NCBI RefSeq assembly: GCF_014852585.1
Contig: NZ_JACVBX010000011.1
Span: forward strand, 124,001 to 188,000
Length of the DNA: 64,000 bases
Reading direction: 5' to 3'
Origin: Pseudomonas sp. PDM18
Lineage (GTDB): Bacteria; Pseudomonadota; Gammaproteobacteria; Pseudomonadales; Pseudomonadaceae
Shown: positions 61,861-64,000 of the stretch, piece after piece
Layout of the letters: each line of letters begins with the position of its first letter
Position numbering within the stretch: position 1 is the first letter of the stretch
Position numbers and translations under genes: made by a program
The notes under the pieces: generated by a model
What the model saw: the letters and a program-made list of their open reading frames with translations, nothing else
The model's database searches: none
What the model was told of the DNA's origin: nothing

Positions 61861-62784
61861 ATGATCCGCCCCGACCTGCTGCGCACCTTCGTCCGCGTCA
61901 CTGAGCTGGCCAGCTTCACCCAGGCCGGCGAGCAGCTCGGCCTGCCGCGCTCCACCGTCTCCGAGCACATCCAGGCGCTGGAGGAGCTGCTCGGCACGCG
62001 CCTGCTGCAGCGCACCACGCGGCGTGTCACCGCGACCCAGGACGGGCTGGTGCTCTACGAGCGCAGCAAGGACATGCTGGCCCAGTTGGACGAGTTGCAC
62101 GGCCTGTTCCGCCAGGAAGACGAAGCCCTTGGTGGCCGCCTGCGGGTGGACATGCCGACAGTGATGGCGCGCAAGCTGGTGATGCCGCGCCTGGGCGAAT
62201 TCCTCGCGCGGCACCCGGCCCTGGAGCTGGAGGTGAGCTGCACCGACCGCCGCGTCGACCTGGTACGTGAGGGCTTCGACTGCGTGGTGCGGGTCGGTTC
62301 GGTGAACGATCCGTCGGTGGTGGCGCGCAGCCTCGGGCAGTTCCCGCAGGTAACCTGCGCCAGTCCGTCCTACCTCGCCAAGCACGGTGTGCCGCAGTCA
62401 CTGGACGACCTCGCCGAGCACCAGCTGATCCACTACGTGACGGTGTTGGGCGCGCGGCCTCCGGGCTTCGAGTACCTGCACAACGAAGAGGTGCGCTACG
62501 TGCCGATGGGCGGGGCACTGTCGGTGAACAACGCCGAGGCCTACGAAAGCGCGGCCATGGGTGGACTGGGGATCATCCAGGTGCCGATCCATGGCGTGCT
62601 GGATGACTTGGAAGCGGGGCGGCTGGTGGCGGTACTTGAGCACATCCCGCTGCCGCCCATGGAAATTTCCCTGCTCTATGCCCACCGCCGCCTGCCGCAG
62701 CGGGTACGGGCGTTCATGCAGTGGCTGGCGCAGTTGCTGGGGGAGCCCGGAGTGCTGGGCACGCCCGTAAACGCCAGGGATTAG
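61861..62784 (+). CDS. LysR family transcriptional regulator (CrgA-like)
   Basis: 307 aa from ATG 61861; a GTG at 61846 is possible. N-terminal wHTH ('FVRVTELASFTQAGEQLGLP', 'STVSEHIQALEELLG') followed by the effector domain with 'FDCVVRVGSVNDPSVVARSLG', typical of the CrgA/AaeR-like LysR branch that often regulates a divergent SDR or reductase. Its stop overlaps the convergent HD gene by 4 bp. Confidence 0.9.
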   Translation: MIRPDLLRTFVRVTELASFTQAGEQLGLPRSTVSEHIQALEELLGTRLLQRTTRRVTATQDGLVLYERSKDMLAQLDELHGLFRQEDEALGGRLRVDMPTVMARKLVMPRLGEFLARHPALELEVSCTDRRVDLVREGFDCVVRVGSVNDPSVVARSLGQFPQVTCASPSYLAKHGVPQSLDDLAEHQLIHYVTVLGARPPGFEYLHNEEVRYVPMGGALSVNNAEAYESAAMGGLGIIQVPIHGVLDDLEAGRLVAVLEHIPLPPMEISLLYAHRRLPQRVRAFMQWLAQLLGEPGVLGTPVNARD

Positions 62785-63422
62785 CTGGCCCAGTCCGAAT
62801 TCAGGATCACTTCGCAGAAGTTGCCGCGCACGAAGTCCGCATCCTTCATTGCCAGCACGTCGGCCTTGACGTTGCCGAAGGTGGTTTCCGGCTTGGCTTT
62901 GATGCCGTCGTAGAAGGCTTGCAGGATGTCCTGCTTGAACTGCCCGCCGCGCGGGTGGGCGGCGACCACGGCGTCACGCTGGGCGTCGGGGAAGTGCGGG
63001 TAGGCGATACCCAGCACATCCATTTCCACCCCGGCGGTGACCAGCGCGATCTCCGGTTTCATGTGTTGCGGGATTCCGGGCGTGGTGTGCAGCGCGATGG
63101 CGGTCCATACCGTGTCGATATCGCTTTCGGCGATGCCGTGGCTGCGCAGGAACTCTGCCGCGCAGTCGGCGCCATCCACCTCGAAGCGTTCGCACTGGCT
63201 GCAGTAGCGTGGCATCAGGCCCATGTCGTGGAACATCGCGCCGGCGTAGAGCAGCTCGGCGTCGTACTTCAACTCCTTGCGCGCGCCGGTCAGTGCGCCC
63301 CAGTAGTAGACGCGAGAGGAATGATGGAAGAGCAGCGGGGTGGCGTTGTCGCGGACCATCTCGGTGATGGCCTTGGCGAGGGTACTGTCGGGGACTTTGA
63401 CGCCGTTCAGGTCGAGGCTCAT
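62781..63422 (-). CDS. HD-domain phosphohydrolase-like protein
   Basis: 213 aa from ATG 63422. HD metal site with 'LLFHHSSRVYYWG' and 'AGAMFHDMGLMP' (His-Asp at about 69-70), later 'AIALHTTPG'. Related to the YfbR/cyanamide-hydratase-like HD branch in which an N-terminal His is followed by HD and a downstream His. Substrate unknown. The longer upstream frame runs through a repeat and is not part of the gene. Confidence 0.82.
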   Translation of the reverse strand: MSLDLNGVKVPDSTLAKAITEMVRDNATPLLFHHSSRVYYWGALTGARKELKYDAELLYAGAMFHDMGLMPRYCSQCERFEVDGADCAAEFLRSHGIAESDIDTVWTAIALHTTPGIPQHMKPEIALVTAGVEMDVLGIAYPHFPDAQRDAVVAAHPRGGQFKQDILQAFYDGIKAKPETTFGNVKADVLAMKDADFVRGNFCEVILNSDWAS

Positions 63423-63583
63423 GGCGGGCTCCGGGGCTGGATTCCAAGGTGCGACGCGGGCTGCGTCGCGCTCCATGTCATTGGAAATCCGCGGCCCCCG
63501 AAGGACAACGAGGGCGAGGGAGCGAATCCGGACAGCCATGCATCTTTTGCTGCCGGGAGCCCGTAACGGCTGAAGTCGGGCTC

Positions 63584-63659
63584 GTAGGGCGCACAACGCG
63601 CCAGCGTTACCCGCCGCGGGGCAATCGGCGGATAACCCGTTTCGGGTTATGCGCCCTAC
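63584..63659. repeat. GTAGGGCG palindrome, double form
   Basis: GTAGGGCGCACAACGCG...GCGTTACCCGCC and CGGCGGATAACCCG...GGGTTATGCGCCCTAC; two hairpins between tandem leftward genes. Confidence 0.85.
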
Positions 63660-63683
63660 GGTCCTGAATGGAGTGCTGGGCGG

Positions 63684-63706
63684 TTCGCGAGCAAGCTCGC
63701 TCCTAC
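63684..63706. repeat. GCGAGCAAGCTCGC palindromic repeat
   Basis: TTCGCGAGCAAGCTCGCTCC then TAC; canonical Pseudomonas REP-like element. Confidence 0.75.
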
Positions 63707-63727
63707 GGGGAAACTCTGGAGCAGGGC

Positions 63728-64000
63728 CTAGACGAACTGCGCTGCCGCGTAGCCTGAGGCCCAGGCCCACTGGAAGTTGAAGCCGCCCAAGTGACCGGTG
63801 ACGTCCAGCACTTCGCCGACGAAGTACAGTCCGGGGGACTTCAGCGATTCCAGGGTCTTGGACGATACCTCGCGGGTGTCGACGCCGCCCAGAGTGACTT
63901 CCGCCGTGCGATAGCCCTCGGTACCGGCCGGTACCAGTTGCCAGTCGCCCAGGCGCTCGGCGATCGCCTTGAGCTCGGATGGCGTGTACTGCTTCATCGG
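63728..64000 (-). CDS. HI0933/BaiN-type FAD flavoprotein, C-terminal part (cut by window edge)
   Basis: 90 visible residues running off the right edge, with the 5' end missing. 'EVTLGGVDTREVSSKTLESL', 'GLYFVGEVLDVTGHLGGFNFQ' and 'AWASGYAAAQ' are the C-terminal hallmarks of the HI0933 family of NAD(P)/FAD-dependent oxidoreductases. Function poorly known. Single gene preceded (downstream in sense) by the GTAGGGCG and GAGCAAGCTCGC repeats. Confidence 0.9.
   Translation of the reverse strand, partial: PMKQYTPSELKAIAERLGDWQLVPAGTEGYRTAEVTLGGVDTREVSSKTLESLKSPGLYFVGEVLDVTGHLGGFNFQWAWASGYAAAQFV

Overview
The window is a high-GC chromosomal segment of a Pseudomonas species. Supporting evidence: htpG next to a dienelactone hydrolase, phnW-phnX, pdxB, an Hxu-type heme uptake system with heme oxygenase, an msuEDC-sfnR sulfonate operon, and Pseudomonas-style extragenic palindromes. 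The gene content suggests the P. citronellolis / nitroreducens / knackmussii neighbourhood (inference). I see no tRNA, rRNA, CRISPR array, prophage or transposase.

Layout. 1-5337: accessory catabolic genes (two FAD aromatic-type monooxygenases, one truncated by the window edge, an SCP2-like protein, a metal-dependent amidohydrolase, an Old Yellow Enzyme-type reductase and a TetR regulator). 5602-11837: DUF599 protein, small lipoprotein, two tandem thioesterases with an unknown membrane protein, htpG behind a clear heat-shock promoter, and a dienelactone hydrolase. 11880-15891: periplasmic molybdenum hydroxylase operon (2Fe-2S subunit, Tat-exported Mo subunit, triheme cytochrome c). 16066-29265: FucP-like sugar transporter, pirin, DUF3859, a DUF1302/DUF1329 pair, Lrp plus a divergent EamA exporter, DUF1615 lipoprotein, a small periplasmic protein, DUF1543, an LMW-phosphatase/ArsC-like protein, a luciferase-like monooxygenase and YajD.

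29325-34875: iron/heme module. A Fur-box candidate precedes an ECF sigma and its FecR anti-sigma. The STN-containing heme receptor and hemO then share a two-block upstream motif, which suggests the cascade iron/Fur, then sigma, then receptor plus heme oxygenase. 34997-40736: organophosphate-type MFS permease with a divergent LysR, then a second LysR divergent from phnW-phnX (2-aminoethylphosphonate to acetaldehyde plus phosphate). 41514-49211: XRE-cupin with a divergent EamA exporter, MATE pump, pdxB, a small conserved protein, NAD-kinase-like protein, GFA protein and saccharopine-dehydrogenase-like protein.

49218-56176: organosulfur module. A sigma54 promoter with two SfnR-type dyads drives msuE-msuD-msuC-sfnR. 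The same dyad and a second sigma54-like promoter lie before sfnG, but sfnG is broken by an out-of-frame deletion, so alkanesulfonate use looks intact and dimethylsulfone oxidation looks lost. ubiM lies between them. 56787-60522: gluconate-2-dehydrogenase-like GMC operon (Tat-exported subunit 3, flavoprotein, triheme cytochrome). 60974-64000: SDR with divergent LysR, HD-domain protein, and the C-terminus of an HI0933-type flavoprotein.

Intergenic space is rich in repeats. There are seven GTAGGGCG...CGCCCTAC palindromes in single and double forms, several TTCGCGAGCAAGCTCGCTCCTAC elements, a degenerate 25-nt family, and two copies (22732-23101 and 41041-41435) of a large structured repeat with 25-bp inverted arms, both between convergent genes.
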